Shown here piece after piece: positions 36,995-45,968 of a stretch of 64,000 nt of DNA. Positions within the stretch are counted from its first letter, which is position 1; each line of letters starts with the position of its first letter. The notes under the pieces are model-generated. The model did no database searches. It saw only the letters and a list, made by a program, of their open reading frames with translations, and was not told the origin of the DNA. The stretch comes from Erythrobacter sp. NAP1. Its GTDB lineage: Bacteria > Pseudomonadota > Alphaproteobacteria > Sphingomonadales > Sphingomonadaceae. Location of the stretch: NCBI RefSeq assembly GCF_000152865.1, contig NZ_CH672390.1, positions 3,141,468-3,205,467 on the forward strand, in the 5' to 3' direction. A program made the translations under genes and the position numbers.

Positions 36995-37835
36995 GTGTCT
37001 TCTCCTCGCGCAGCATCTGCCGCAGGTTTACCCGCCAATGAGTATGACCATCCTGGAGCAGGGCGCGGGTCTTGCTGCTGTCGAGCAGCGAGAATGCCGG
37101 GCGCGCTGCCGGGGTGGGGTAGTCGGCGGTGGTGATGGGCGTGATTGGGATGGCCGCATCGAGCAGGCCGAGAGCGAGGGCCTCTTCCTGGATCGCGACG
37201 GCAAAATCGTACCAGCTCGCGGTTCCGGCATCAGAATGGTGGAATGTGCCGCTGGCATCTTTGTCCAAAAGGCCCCAGATCGTGGCAGCAAGGCCTGGTG
37301 CCCAGGTAGGAGCGCCAATCTGGTCGGAAACGACGTTCAAAGCAGGCTTGTCGCGCATCAATCGGAGCATCGTTCGCACGAAGTTCGTTCCTCCTGCCGT
37401 GTAGACCCATGCGGTCCGGACAAGGATGTCGCTTTCCCGCAAATGATCCTCGCCCTCCGCCTTGGTGCGGCCATAGGCGGAGATGGGAGCGCGAGTGTCA
37501 TCCGGCTGATATGCGCGCGAGCTCCGACCGTCGAACACGAAATCGGTCGAGACGTGTACGAGCTTGCCGTCATGCGCATCGACAATCGCTTTCACCGCGC
37601 CAGAATTGATCGCGCGTGCCGTCTCTTCGTCGCTCTCGGCCTTATCGACCGCTGTATAGGCGGCTGCATTGATGACAATATCGGGCTCGATTGTGGTGAC
37701 GAGATCGCCAATGGCGTCCGCATCGGTCAGATCGCACTCATCGATATCGACGGCTTCCACGTCTGCCTCGGCAGGGGCGCTGGCAACGAGACCCCGACCG
37801 AGCTGCCCCTTGGCGCCTGTTATGAGAACCCTCAC
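36987..37835 (-). CDS. rmlD: dTDP-4-dehydrorhamnose reductase
   Basis: The last step of dTDP-L-rhamnose synthesis. The 282-residue SDR-like reductase begins MRVLITGAKGQLGRGLV and continues with AAYTAVDKAESD, VHVSTDFVFDGRSSRAYQPDD, the YGRTKAEGE active-site segment (YxxxK) and VVSDQIGAPTWAPGLA, all typical of RmlD. Its start overlaps the rmlC stop by 4 nt and its stop overlaps the rmlB start by 8 nt, so the set is translationally coupled. Confidence 0.97.
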   Translation of the reverse strand: MRVLITGAKGQLGRGLVASAPAEADVEAVDIDECDLTDADAIGDLVTTIEPDIVINAAAYTAVDKAESDEETARAINSGAVKAIVDAHDGKLVHVSTDFVFDGRSSRAYQPDDTRAPISAYGRTKAEGEDHLRESDILVRTAWVYTAGGTNFVRTMLRLMRDKPALNVVSDQIGAPTWAPGLAATIWGLLDKDASGTFHHSDAGTASWYDFAVAIQEEALALGLLDAAIPITPITTADYPTPAARPAFSLLDSSKTRALLQDGHTHWRVNLRQMLREEKTLG

Positions 37836-38377
37836 GCGAACGCCTCCACTTCACCAAGTGACTTGCCTTCGCGGTCTTTCGACGACAGCTGAACTTCCAG
37901 GCCATCTGTCGGCCATTGGATCCCGACTTCCGGATCGTCCCATGCTAGCGAATGCTCCGTTTGCGGAGCGTATGGCGCGTCGCATTTGTAGAGGAAGTCG
38001 GTGTTGTCTTCGAGCGTCAGGAACCCATGGGCAAAACCCTGCGGTACCCAGAACATTCGCTTGTTCTGCGCTGACAATTCAACCCCGACCCATTTCCCGA
38101 ATGTCGGCGAAGAACGCCTCAGGTCCACAGCGACATCGAAAACAGCGCCGCTGACGACACGGACCAGTTTGCCTTGCGGCCCCGGATTCTGAAAATGCAT
38201 TCCGCGCAGCACGCCCTTTTGCGAGCGCGAGTGATTGTCCTGCACAAAAGCGATGTCGAGCCCGGCGTCGGCAAATGCTTGCGCGTTCCAGCTTTCCATG
38301 AAGAAGCCGCGCTCATCGCCGAACACTTTGGGTTCGATGATCAGCGGGCCGTCGATTTCTGTCTTGGTGATTTGCAT
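37832..38377 (-). CDS. rmlC: dTDP-4-dehydrorhamnose 3,5-epimerase
   Basis: Epimerises the 4-keto-6-deoxyglucose intermediate at C3 and C5. The 181-residue cupin shows FGDERGFFMESWNAQAF, VQDNHSRSQKGVLRGMHFQ with the catalytic His, VRVVSGAVFDVAVDLRRSSPTFG, WVPQGFAHGFLTL, and the conserved Y-K-C-D near the end. The frame extends upstream to 38503 inside rmlA, but ATG at 38377 gives the family N-terminus MQITKTEIDGPLI. It starts 11 nt after the rmlA stop. Confidence 0.97.
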   Translation of the reverse strand: MQITKTEIDGPLIIEPKVFGDERGFFMESWNAQAFADAGLDIAFVQDNHSRSQKGVLRGMHFQNPGPQGKLVRVVSGAVFDVAVDLRRSSPTFGKWVGVELSAQNKRMFWVPQGFAHGFLTLEDNTDFLYKCDAPYAPQTEHSLAWDDPEVGIQWPTDGLEVQLSSKDREGKSLGEVEAFA

Positions 38378-38388
38378 CGAACTGCTGC

Positions 38389-39282
38389 TCAACCGATTGC
38401 GGGCTGATCGAGCAAGCCGAGCAGGTATTCGCCATAGCCGGACTTGCGCAGCGGCTGCGCGATCTCTTCGAGGCGCGCATCGTCGATGAAGCCCTGGCGC
38501 CATGCGATTTCCTCTGGGCAGGCAATCTTGAGGCCTTGGCGCTCCTCGGTGATGCGCACATAGGTCGCTGCATCGAGAAGCGAGGCGTGCGTGCCTGTGT
38601 CGAGCCAGGCAAATCCTCTGCCCATGATCTCCACCGACATAGAGCCTTCGTCGAGATAGAGGCGGTTGAGATCGGTAATCTCAAGCTCGCCGCGCGCAGA
38701 GGGGGCAAGATCGCGAGCACGGTCGACGACAGTTTCGTCATAGAAGTAGAGCCCGGTGACAGCGTAGTTCGACTTGGGGACCTCGGGCTTTTCCTCGATC
38801 GAGATCGCCGTGCCTTCGCTATCGAACTCGACCACGCCAAAGGCTTCGGGGTCGGTGACGCGGTAGGCAAATACGCTTGCGCCACTCTCGCGCGCGTCTG
38901 CGTTACCCAAAAGCTCCGGTAGCCCGTGCCCGTAGAAGATGTTGTCACCCAGAATCAGCGCGCTCGGCCCGCCGCGAACGAAGTCTGCGCCGATGTGGAA
39001 TGCCTGCGCCAGCCCCTCTGGTTTAGGCTGCTGTGCATAGCTTAGGTTTACCCCGAAGTCTGACCCATCGCCAAGCACCCGCTTGAATTGAGCAGCATCT
39101 TCGGGAGTCGTGATGATCAGGATGTCGCGTATGCCAGCCAGCATCAAAGTGCTGAGCGGATAGTATATCATCGGTTTATCGAAGACCGGCATCAATTGCT
39201 TCGATACGCCCTTCGTAAGCGGATAGAGCCGGGTGCCCGAACCGCCAGCGAGGATGATGCCTTTTCTAGGCTGGGAATTCAC
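38389..39282 (-). CDS. rmlA: Glucose-1-phosphate thymidylyltransferase
   Basis: First enzyme of the dTDP-L-rhamnose pathway, making dTDP-glucose. The 297 residues carry [39 protein letters not shown] [58 protein letters not shown] and [11 protein letters not shown], matching the short RmlA class at full length. It heads the rml genes on the minus strand. The 144 nt upstream, before manA, is the likely place for a promoter. Confidence 0.97.
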   Translation of the reverse strand: MNSQPRKGIILAGGSGTRLYPLTKGVSKQLMPVFDKPMIYYPLSTLMLAGIRDILIITTPEDAAQFKRVLGDGSDFGVNLSYAQQPKPEGLAQAFHIGADFVRGGPSALILGDNIFYGHGLPELLGNADARESGASVFAYRVTDPEAFGVVEFDSEGTAISIEEKPEVPKSNYAVTGLYFYDETVVDRARDLAPSARGELEITDLNRLYLDEGSMSVEIMGRGFAWLDTGTHASLLDAATYVRITEERQGLKIACPEEIAWRQGFIDDARLEEIAQPLRKSGYGEYLLGLLDQPAIG

Positions 39283-39426
39283 TGCAACTTCCTAAGTAAA
39301 TGCGACCAAGATTGCCGGCGTGCGCTTCGCAGCATCGCGGGTGAGGGTCAATAGGGATGATCGAAGCATTAGCCCGCAAATCAACCACCCCAACGTCCAT
39401 ATTCTAATGGACTGCGCTGGCTGAGG

Positions 39427-40245
39427 TCAGGCGTCTTTGCGCGAGGAAACCAGCAGCGTGCAATCGGCGTCGCGGAAGTCCAGAGAGGCAAGATTAGGCG
39501 CAAGACCGCATTCGCCAGGTGCTATGGTTGTGCCTCGGTCGTTGGCACCGACCGTGCCCATCAGAGGGAGCACCAAAAGCGGCGTGTCGTGTGAATTAAG
39601 CATCGTTTCGCTCGGACGACCTTCAATCCTGTCAATCCGGAAGAAGGGCCCGTCGATGAGCCTTTCCCCGCGCTCGGAGACATGGCTGCGCAAGTCTGCC
39701 TTGTGCGGGGAGCCGTTGGCGACCGCCACAGCGCGCTCCAGATGGAGTTCGCGCGGTCGTCCGTAATCGTAAAGCCTGAAGGTCGTGGAACTGGTTTGCT
39801 GCACCTCGACCAGCGTAAGGCCGGGGCCGATGGCGTGCACGGTGCCTGCCGGGAGGTAGAAGATGTCCCCCTCCTTGGCGGGATGCCACACCAGCATCTC
39901 CTCGATTGAACCGTCAATCGCGGCGCGTTCGATTTCTTCGCGCGTAACTTCGTTTTTGAAGCCGACCGCAAGTTTCGCCTCATCCTGAGCTGCGATAACC
40001 ACCCAGCATTCATCCTTGCCAGCCTCATCAGGGAGGGCGTCATTCTGAGACGGATGAACTTGGACAGACAGCTTTTGCGAGGTGAACAGGAACTTGACGA
40101 GAACCTCGGCCATTTCTTCGGGCGGTTCGAACCAGATTTCGCCGATGCGCGAGCCGTCAGGCGCCGAAAACGGGGCCGGGAGCACGTCGCAGCCCCAAAC
40201 TTTTTCAACCATGCGGGTGCTAAGATGGCGGGTCTTCAGCGACAC
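39427..40245 (-). CDS. manA: Class I mannose-6-phosphate isomerase
   Basis: Interconverts fructose-6-phosphate and mannose-6-phosphate, feeding GDP-mannose synthesis. The 272-residue cupin-type enzyme shows VEKVWGCDVLPAPF, the metal site QVHPSQNDALPDEAG with GKDECWVV, WHPAKEGDIFYLPAGTVHAIGPGLTLVEVQQ, and SSTTFRLYDYGR. This is the compact form common in alphaproteobacteria, shorter than E. coli ManA (391). It overlaps manC by 10 nt. A phosphomannomutase to complete the route is not seen in the window. Confidence 0.93.
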   Translation of the reverse strand: MSLKTRHLSTRMVEKVWGCDVLPAPFSAPDGSRIGEIWFEPPEEMAEVLVKFLFTSQKLSVQVHPSQNDALPDEAGKDECWVVIAAQDEAKLAVGFKNEVTREEIERAAIDGSIEEMLVWHPAKEGDIFYLPAGTVHAIGPGLTLVEVQQTSSTTFRLYDYGRPRELHLERAVAVANGSPHKADLRSHVSERGERLIDGPFFRIDRIEGRPSETMLNSHDTPLLVLPLMGTVGANDRGTTIAPGECGLAPNLASLDFRDADCTLLVSSRKDA

Positions 40246-41306
40246 TTGGCTCCACCTTTCGAAGATGCGCCGGGAAGCTTGCCCACCAGCTGCGCCTGAT
40301 CGCGAGAGGTCACGAGCACCTCGTCGCCATCGACCACTACACAGATATTCTCGAGCCCTACCACCGAGACACGTGGCCCATCAGAAAACGTGAGAACGCC
40401 TTCACTATCGAGGAAATCGGCCCTTCCTTTTGCTACGTTGCCGTCCTCGTTTGCCCGGCCCGCGTCTTCGCAAATCGCCTTTGCGAGCGAGTCCCAGTCG
40501 CCAATGTCGGACCATCCCATATCGGCCGCAACCATCGCTGCGCGCGACGTGTTTTCCATGACCGCATAGTCGATCGACTCTCCGGCAATCTGCTCAAATG
40601 GCGAGGGGGCGGGGCGGAACGTGGTATCGGTTTTCTGGCCTTTTCGGAAACTCTCGGCGACCAGCGCTGCCATTTCCGGCCGGTGGCTGTTCAGCTCGTC
40701 CAGCAGAAATCCCGCGCGGAAAGCAAAGATCCCCGCGTTCCAGCTGTAGTTCCCCGAAGCGAGAAAGCGTTTCGCGGTTTCGAGATCGGGCTTTTCGACG
40801 AATCGGCCAATTCGATTGCCACCGCCCAGTGCTTCACCTGTCTGCAGATATCCGTAGCCCGTGGCCGGGCCGGTCGGCTCGATAGCCAGAGATACGAGCC
40901 AATCCTGCGAAGCAAGGCGCGCGGCGGCCATCGCAGCGGAGTGGAATGTACTTTCGTCCGAGATGTGGTGATCGCTTGGGCAGACCAGCATGATGTCATC
41001 GGGTGACAGGCTGTGCGCGGCTATCGCTATCGCGGCCGCCGTATTGCGCGCGCAGGGTTCAATGACGATCCGGATGTCGCCAGATGCCTGATCGGCGATG
41101 AGGCCGTGATGCGCCTCCCCCGCAACCACTGTCGGTTTGGCAAAGTTGGGACGGCCAGACACCCTGTCGATGCTTTGCTGGAACAGCGTTCGCTCACCAA
41201 TCAGCGGCAAAAACGGCTTGGGCAAAGCTTGCTTGCTCACGGGCCAAAGGCGCGTTCCGCCGCCACCGCAAAGGATGACAGGATGGATAGAGCTTTGGAT
41301 ACTCAC
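40236..41306 (-). CDS. manC: Mannose-1-phosphate guanylyltransferase
   Basis: Forms GDP-mannose from mannose-1-phosphate and GTP. The 356 residues include ILCGGGGTRLWPVSKQALPK, LVCPSDHHISDE, AIEPTGPATGYGYLQTG, GRFVEKPDLETAKRF, GNYSWNAGIFAFRAG and the late VMENTSRAAMVAADMGWSDIG block. It lacks the C-terminal isomerase cupin found in bifunctional ManC/AlgA proteins, consistent with a separate manA next door (10-nt overlap). It is the first gene of the long minus-strand capsule transcription run, about 220 nt from the tRNA-Ser 3' end. Confidence 0.95.
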   Translation of the reverse strand: MSIQSSIHPVILCGGGGTRLWPVSKQALPKPFLPLIGERTLFQQSIDRVSGRPNFAKPTVVAGEAHHGLIADQASGDIRIVIEPCARNTAAAIAIAAHSLSPDDIMLVCPSDHHISDESTFHSAAMAAARLASQDWLVSLAIEPTGPATGYGYLQTGEALGGGNRIGRFVEKPDLETAKRFLASGNYSWNAGIFAFRAGFLLDELNSHRPEMAALVAESFRKGQKTDTTFRPAPSPFEQIAGESIDYAVMENTSRAAMVAADMGWSDIGDWDSLAKAICEDAGRANEDGNVAKGRADFLDSEGVLTFSDGPRVSVVGLENICVVVDGDEVLVTSRDQAQLVGKLPGASSKGGAKCR

Positions 41307-41525
41307 CTAGAAGGCCTCACACGTTTCGGCATTTAGCTGAGACGTTAGTAGACCGAGACCGGTTATGAAATGGTACAAGAACCGAAATGGTGCCAACTTT
41401 CATTCCGCATATTGCGGGTTGTAGGACCGTGAATCGGTTGAGAATGCGGGCAATTCACCCTCGCCAAGCGCCGCCTACGACGGACTGCTGCTGGCCGGTG
41501 CGCGGATGGAGGCGGTTGGAAAAGG

Positions 41526-41616
41526 TGGCGGAGACGGAGGGATTCGAACCCTCGATACCCGTAGTAGGTATGGTTCCTTAGCAGGGAACTGGTTTCAGCC
41601 ACTCACCCACGTCTCC
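41526..41616 (-). tRNA. tRNA-Ser (anticodon GCU), CCA encoded
   Basis: On the minus strand the 91-nt sequence folds as a class II tRNA. The acceptor stem GGAGACG pairs with CGTCTCC. There is a D-arm, an anticodon stem-loop CCCTGCTAAGG with anticodon GCT, a long variable arm (CATACCTACTACGGGTATG-like), a T-arm with GGTTCGAATCC, discriminator G and an encoded CCA. The long variable arm and anticodon fix it as the serine tRNA for AGC/AGU codons. Its 3' end faces the capsule locus. Confidence 0.96.
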
Positions 41617-41916
41617 GCTGACGCTGGCCTTCAGATTGGCTGCGAGCCGCGCGCTATAGTCGCGCTTCGCATGACCGGCAAGGGCCAATGGCAAGAGATT
41701 TGCGGCGAATGTGTGCACCGCCTGCGAAGCGTCTTACGCGTCATTCCTGAGGGGCACCACTCTACCCGGCCATCTGCGATTCATCGCAAGGCTCTTATCG
41801 ACTCGCTTCGTCGCGTTTTCGATTCGGTCCGTCGCCGCTCGATTGCCGTGACAGCTGATTAAGACTCTGCTTGCCCATGCAAGAGTGCGGCGGCTGCGAT
41901 GCGAGAGAGGTTTACG
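41617..41916. other. 300-nt intergenic region between tRNA-Ser and the DUF1134 gene
   Basis: Divergent control region. The left part holds the probable tRNA promoter (41653-41681). The right part ends with GAGAGG ahead of the ATG at 41917, the likely ribosome binding site of the DUF1134 gene. No credible protein gene is seen in between. A long minus-strand open frame that crosses it (41734-44355) is a shadow of the plus-strand genes. Confidence 0.6.
41653..41681 (-). promoter_or_regulatory. Probable sigma70-type promoter of tRNA-Ser
   Basis: Read on the minus strand there is TTGCCG (41681-41676), exactly 17 nt, then TATAGC (41658-41653). The predicted start lies about 30 nt upstream of the tRNA 5' end. 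Spacing and hexamers fit a housekeeping promoter. This is a visual match only. Confidence 0.6.
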
Positions 41917-42828
41917 ATGCGCAAGGACACGCCCCTGACGACCCTTAAGACTGGCCACAGCACTGGCGAGCAAGCCTCGCCGCTTTCCCCACTCGCGCGC
42001 ATCAGTCGCTCGGGCGCCGCGATGTTCGCCGCTGCGATGCTGGTGCTCGCACCGGCGGCCGCGCAGGATGTCGAGAGCTTCGATCCCGATGAAGCGTTCG
42101 AGACGACCGCTCAGGGCTCTGGTGGAGGCTCCGGTGCAATCGACGCCGATCTTGCCGATCCCAGCCTTCGCGAAGCGCCTCAGACAGCAGAGCCGCTTCA
42201 GACCGAAGAGCAGGCCGGTTTCGAGGGTGAGTTTGCCGACTATTCCGATGGCGACGTCGCCACCGCGCAAGAGGGCGAGCCGGTTCCCGAATGGACCGAT
42301 CCGGTTCCCGGCGAACAGGTCGCAGGCGCACAGGAAGCCAATTCTGGGACCTTTGCCGAAGACGATCTGATCGGCGCTGCCGAAGGCGTGTTCGGCAAAG
42401 GCGCACAAGGCCTTGCCGGAATGATCGAGGATCTGCTTCGCAAGCAGGGCGAGCCCAATGGCTACATCGTCGGGCGCGAAGCGGGCGGTGCCTTCATCTT
42501 CGGTGCCCGTTACGGTTCGGGCACACTCCATCACAAGGTCGAAGGCCAGCGCAAGGTCTACTGGACCGGCCCCTCGCTTGGCTTCGATGCCGGAGCGAAT
42601 GCGGGCAACACCTTCGTTCTCGTTTACAACCTGTATGACACGCAGGACATCTTCCGCCGCTATCCCGCAGGCGAAGGCCAGGCCTATTTCGTGGGCGGCC
42701 TTCATGCGAGCTACATGCGGCGCGGCGATGTCGTGCTGATTCCGATCCGCATCGGTGCCGGCCTCAGGCTGGGCGTCAATGCGGGCTATATGCGTTTCTC
42801 TGAGAAGCAACGCTGGTTGCCCTTCTGA
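41917..42828 (+). CDS. DUF1134 (EipA-like) envelope protein
   Basis: A 303-residue exported protein. A signal-like hydrophobic stretch (AAMFAAAMLVLAPAAAQD) follows a basic N-terminus and is followed by an acidic, low-complexity linker of about 90 residues. The C-terminal 150 residues form the DUF1134 domain (GVFGKGAQGLAGMIEDLL, GREAGGAFIFGARYGSGTL, YWTGPSLGFDAGANAGNTF, YMRRGDVVLIPIRIGAGLRLG). The Brucella member EipA is a periplasmic protein needed for cell-envelope integrity. The same role here is inference. ATG at 41917 was chosen over 41899 because GAGAGG precedes it at proper distance. The linker is longer than in most relatives. Confidence 0.9.
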   Translation: MRKDTPLTTLKTGHSTGEQASPLSPLARISRSGAAMFAAAMLVLAPAAAQDVESFDPDEAFETTAQGSGGGSGAIDADLADPSLREAPQTAEPLQTEEQAGFEGEFADYSDGDVATAQEGEPVPEWTDPVPGEQVAGAQEANSGTFAEDDLIGAAEGVFGKGAQGLAGMIEDLLRKQGEPNGYIVGREAGGAFIFGARYGSGTLHHKVEGQRKVYWTGPSLGFDAGANAGNTFVLVYNLYDTQDIFRRYPAGEGQAYFVGGLHASYMRRGDVVLIPIRIGAGLRLGVNAGYMRFSEKQRWLPF

Positions 42829-42933
42829 GGTTGCACATCGCCCGAGGCTGACCGTGCTTAAGCGCGGCGGCGGGCAACATGGTTCGAAAGGTGGTTGCGC
42901 ACGGCGCGCACCTGCGTCAGAGCATGCGCCATC

Positions 42934-44121
42934 ATGCTCGACAATCTCGAACCCCAATCGCCCGATGCGCTGCTTGCGCTGATCAAGCTCCACGCTGCCG
43001 ACGAACGGCCCGACAAGATCGACCTTGGCGTCGGTGTCTACCGCACGGGGCAGGGCGCGACCCCTGTCTTCGGAGCGATCAAGGCGGCTGAGAAATGGCT
43101 GGTCGAGAACCAGGATTCCAAGTCCTATCTCGGTCCGGAAGGCGATATGGGCTTCGTCAACGCTCTCAAACCGTACATTTTCGGCGAAGACCCGACGATG
43201 GGCGGGCGCATTCAGGGCATGCAGACACCGGGCGGCACCGGCGCGGTTCGCCTTGCGGCGGCCTTGGCGCAGGCAGCCGGCATGACCAGGCTTCACATGG
43301 GAACGCCAAGTTGGCCCAACCATGCTCAGATCTTCGGCGATATCGACCTTGAATGGGTCGCTTTCGATCATGCGAACCCTGACGGCACGGCTAACATCGA
43401 CGCGGTGCTTGCTGCGATCAAGAGCGCAGGCCCCGGCGAAGGCGTGCTCCTGCATGGCTGCTGCCACAATCCGACGGGGATCGACTACACCGCCGATCAG
43501 TGGGACGCGATTGGCGATGCGCTGGTTGAGAGCGGCACGTTCCCGATTATCGACACCGCCTATCACGGGCTGGGTCACGGGCTTGATGAGGACGTCGCGG
43601 GTCTTCGCAGCGTGCTTGCCAAGGTGCCCGAGGCGTTCATCGCTTACAGCTGCGACAAGAACTTCGGCATGTACCGCGACCGCGTGGGTGCATTCTACAT
43701 CATGTCCAAGTCCGGTCCTGAAGGCACCGACACGCTCGACAAGGCGTTCTCGAATGCCAACGCGCTGGCCCGCGCGAGCTGGTCGATGCCGCCCGACCAT
43801 GGAGCGGCTGCCGTGCGCGTGATCCTGCGCGATCCAGAGATGACGCAGCAATGGCTCGACGAGCTCGACCAGATGCGCGCGCGGATGCGGCAGGTGCGCG
43901 ATTACCTCGCCAAAGCTGGCGTTGCCGGCAGCGTCGACCTTGCGCCGCTTGGCATTCAGAATGGCCTGTTCTCGGTGCTTCCGATCAGCAAGGAGCAGGT
44001 GCAGGCGCTTCGCGAGGATCACGGCATCTACATGGCCGGGTCTGGCCGCATCAACGTTGCGGGCCTGACGATGGACAACATCGACAAGTTCATCGGCGCC
44101 ATCGCTGACGTGACGGGCTGA
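42934..44121 (+). CDS. Aspartate/aromatic aminotransferase (class I, AspC/TyrB type)
   Basis: A PLP-dependent aminotransferase of 395 residues. The N-terminus LIKLHAADERPDKIDLGVGVYRTGQG is typical of the aspC/tyrB subgroup, as are KSYLGPEGDMGF, TPGGTGAVRLAAALA, GCCHNPTGIDYT, DTAYHGLGHGLDEDV, and the PLP lysine K242 in SCDKNFGMYRDRVG. The late SGRINVAGL with the substrate Arg is present. It would transfer amino groups between aspartate or aromatic amino acids and 2-oxoglutarate. The sequence does not settle substrate preference. The frame is open from 42895, and ATG at 42934 gives the conserved start MLDNLEPQSPDAL. It is followed 10 nt later by a GNAT gene. Confidence 0.94.
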   Translation: MLDNLEPQSPDALLALIKLHAADERPDKIDLGVGVYRTGQGATPVFGAIKAAEKWLVENQDSKSYLGPEGDMGFVNALKPYIFGEDPTMGGRIQGMQTPGGTGAVRLAAALAQAAGMTRLHMGTPSWPNHAQIFGDIDLEWVAFDHANPDGTANIDAVLAAIKSAGPGEGVLLHGCCHNPTGIDYTADQWDAIGDALVESGTFPIIDTAYHGLGHGLDEDVAGLRSVLAKVPEAFIAYSCDKNFGMYRDRVGAFYIMSKSGPEGTDTLDKAFSNANALARASWSMPPDHGAAAVRVILRDPEMTQQWLDELDQMRARMRQVRDYLAKAGVAGSVDLAPLGIQNGLFSVLPISKEQVQALREDHGIYMAGSGRINVAGLTMDNIDKFIGAIADVTG

Positions 44122-44131
44122 GAGGCCGCGA

Positions 44132-44680
44132 TTGCTCGACCGCCAGCCAACACTCGAAGGTCCGAGCCTGCAGCTGAGGCCCCTGCGCCAAGATGATTGG
44201 GAAGCGCTTTTCGCGGTCGCGTCCGATCCGCTGATCTGGGTAGTGCACCCGGCGCATGATCGCTGGCGCGAACCAGTGTTCCGAACCTTCTTTGACGATG
44301 CGCTCGCAAATGAGGGCGCTCTCGTCGTGATCGACAAGGCTACCGGCAAAGTCATCGGCTCCTCTCGCTATCAGGGGCTTGAAGAGGCGGATGGCGGTTC
44401 GATCGAGATTGGCTGGACGTTTCTTGCACGGTCCCAGTGGGGCGGGGCGGCCAATCGCGAGATGAAGCGGCTGATGATCGGCCATGCGCTTCAAGGCGTT
44501 GCTCAGTGTCGCTTTGCCGTCGGGGCGGACAACATCCGTTCGCGAAAAGCGATGGAGAAGATCGGCGGCCGAATGACCGAGCGGACCGAGAATCGCGGCA
44601 TGGCGGGTTCGGACCAGCCGCACGTCTTCTACGTGATTGATCGCGAGGGCTTTGCGACGGGTCCGCTTGCGGCGCAGTGA
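44132..44680 (+). CDS. GNAT family N-acetyltransferase (RimJ/RimL-like)
   Basis: A 182-residue acetyltransferase of the RimJ/RimL-like group. It has LQLRPLRQDDWEALFAVASDP at the N-terminus, GKVIGSSRYQG in the central strand, EIGWTFLARSQWGGAANREM as the acetyl-CoA-binding turn, and VGADNIRSRKAMEKIGGR as the usual C-terminal helix-strand block. The substrate is unknown. Relatives acetylate protein N-termini, small molecules or antibiotics. The start appears to be TTG at 44132, 10 nt after the aminotransferase stop. No ATG occurs early enough to keep the first strand. Confidence 0.85.
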   Translation: MLDRQPTLEGPSLQLRPLRQDDWEALFAVASDPLIWVVHPAHDRWREPVFRTFFDDALANEGALVVIDKATGKVIGSSRYQGLEEADGGSIEIGWTFLARSQWGGAANREMKRLMIGHALQGVAQCRFAVGADNIRSRKAMEKIGGRMTERTENRGMAGSDQPHVFYVIDREGFATGPLAAQ

Positions 44681-44730
44681 GGTCGCGGTGGACCGCGCAA
44701 AGGGGCGTTTGGAAAAACGCGGGCGAGGGC

Positions 44731-45210
44731 TCACAAGGCACCTTCCTCGATCCCGGCAACCCTTGCATCGAGCCGCGTGAGTAGCCGCAAAAGCGCAGTA
44801 TCGTCAGGTTTTCGGGCGATCCCGCGCATCTTTCCGCGATAGATTATGGGGCGCCACAGACCGATCTCTACGCGCCATCTGAGTGTAGGAAGTGTGACTT
44901 TCCGCCAATCTTCGCCCCGCCGATCTGCGACCCAGTCCACGACGGGTGCGCAGCGTCCATCGAGCACCTTGTCCCAGGCGCGAGCAAAGCTTTCGGCGCC
45001 CTCGCGCTGGCGCAGCCGATAGGCGCTCTCGCGGCTTCGCCCAACCGCGCGCGAGGCGGCAGCGACGCAGCCGGTCAGATAGAGGTGTGCAAGGAACGCG
45101 CACTGTATCTCGGGGGTCCACCCGCCGCGCCTTGAGCGCAGCTTTACCGGGGTGAAGGCCGGAGGATGTCGTCGCGAATTGCGCCGCCTGCGGGAAGGAA
45201 CACGTGTCAT
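44731..45210 (-). CDS. Small basic protein with helix-turn-helix-like segment
   Basis: A 159-residue protein with an Arg-rich N-terminus. Its central block FLAHLYLTGCVAAASRAVG, followed by SRESAYRLRQREGAESFA, reads like a helix-turn-helix and a following helix, and similar proteins occur widely in sphingomonads without a named function. The C-terminal part has WRVEIGLWRPIIYRGKMRG. The frame opens at 45255, and ATG at 45210 is preferred because the upstream codons look non-native. It is transcribed divergently from the PilZ gene and could regulate it. DNA binding is inferred only from the segment pattern. Confidence 0.7.
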   Translation of the reverse strand: MTRVPSRRRRNSRRHPPAFTPVKLRSRRGGWTPEIQCAFLAHLYLTGCVAAASRAVGRSRESAYRLRQREGAESFARAWDKVLDGRCAPVVDWVADRRGEDWRKVTLPTLRWRVEIGLWRPIIYRGKMRGIARKPDDTALLRLLTRLDARVAGIEEGAL

Positions 45211-45346
45211 GGCCGACACCAAGGCACAATTCACCCCGTGTAGGAAAGCGAGCAATCGGTCGTTTGCGTTACGGAACAGGCGATTAGCCTTAAGTGCTTT
45301 TTCACATGTTGGTCATATCCGGGCTCGGCAATGGGGAAACGATTAC

Positions 45347-45727
45347 ATGCATCAGCAATTGAGGAAGCCGTCGGAATACACCGACCGTGAATGGCCGCGC
45401 CGTCCGGTTTCAATCGCCGCGTCGATCAAGGACGCCGAAGGTGAGCAGTTTAACGGCACGCTGATCGACATCAGCGAACGTGGCTGCCGTATCCGCGTGC
45501 TTGAGGCGGGGCCTCTGAGGGTCGGCGACACATTCCATGTGCGTTTCGCCGGGCTTGATGCGCAGGCCGCCTGTGTCGCGTGGTCTCAGAACAAGGTTGC
45601 AGGAATGCGCTTTGTATCGCTGATTGAGTCGACCGTAATCGGTGAACTCACCACCCGCTGGAAACGCCTGTACGCAATTAAGAGCACCCGTTCGCCCGGG
45701 AATCACCCCGGCGAGCCGCTCTGGTAG
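45347..45727 (+). CDS. PilZ domain protein
   Basis: A 126-residue single-domain protein. It carries the cyclic-di-GMP-binding RxxxR (REWPR) followed about 25 residues later by DISERG (DxSxxG), then the beta-barrel strands GDTFHVRFAG and ACVAWSQNKVAGMRFV. All residues for c-di-GMP binding appear present. The effector partner is unknown. Cell-surface or motility output is common in the family, which fits the nearby amyloid genes, but this is inference. ATG at 45347 lies behind GGGGAAA. The frame upstream (from 45152) overlaps the divergent gene and was rejected. Confidence 0.9.
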   Translation: MHQQLRKPSEYTDREWPRRPVSIAASIKDAEGEQFNGTLIDISERGCRIRVLEAGPLRVGDTFHVRFAGLDAQAACVAWSQNKVAGMRFVSLIESTVIGELTTRWKRLYAIKSTRSPGNHPGEPLW

Positions 45728-45968
45728 AACGCGATCGGGCAAGCCCGCGCGGCGTGGTTAGCCGGATTGTGCCGAGGGTGCTTGACGCTCTAACCCCCTG
45801 AAATACGCAGAATCCCTAGGGTCACCGGGCGAAAGACCGCTTGGTTAATGCGCCCTCCACCATCTTGTACGACCAATTATTAGGCGAACGCGACCCAAGA
45901 CCTTCCCTGCGTGACCTCGCGCACCACATTTTTCAATCCGAGTGGAACCGCTCAGGGAAGGGTCCAGA

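Noticed and set aside
41526..41616. Integrated element at tRNA-Ser
   Set aside because: No integrase, no duplicate of the tRNA 3' end and no mobility gene is visible in the window. Kept only as a low-interest idea.
41734..44355. 873-codon open frame on the minus strand
   Set aside because: It runs antisense through the DUF1134 gene and most of the aminotransferase, both of which have clear motifs. It has no recognisable domain and its open state follows from high-GC codon bias in the plus strand.
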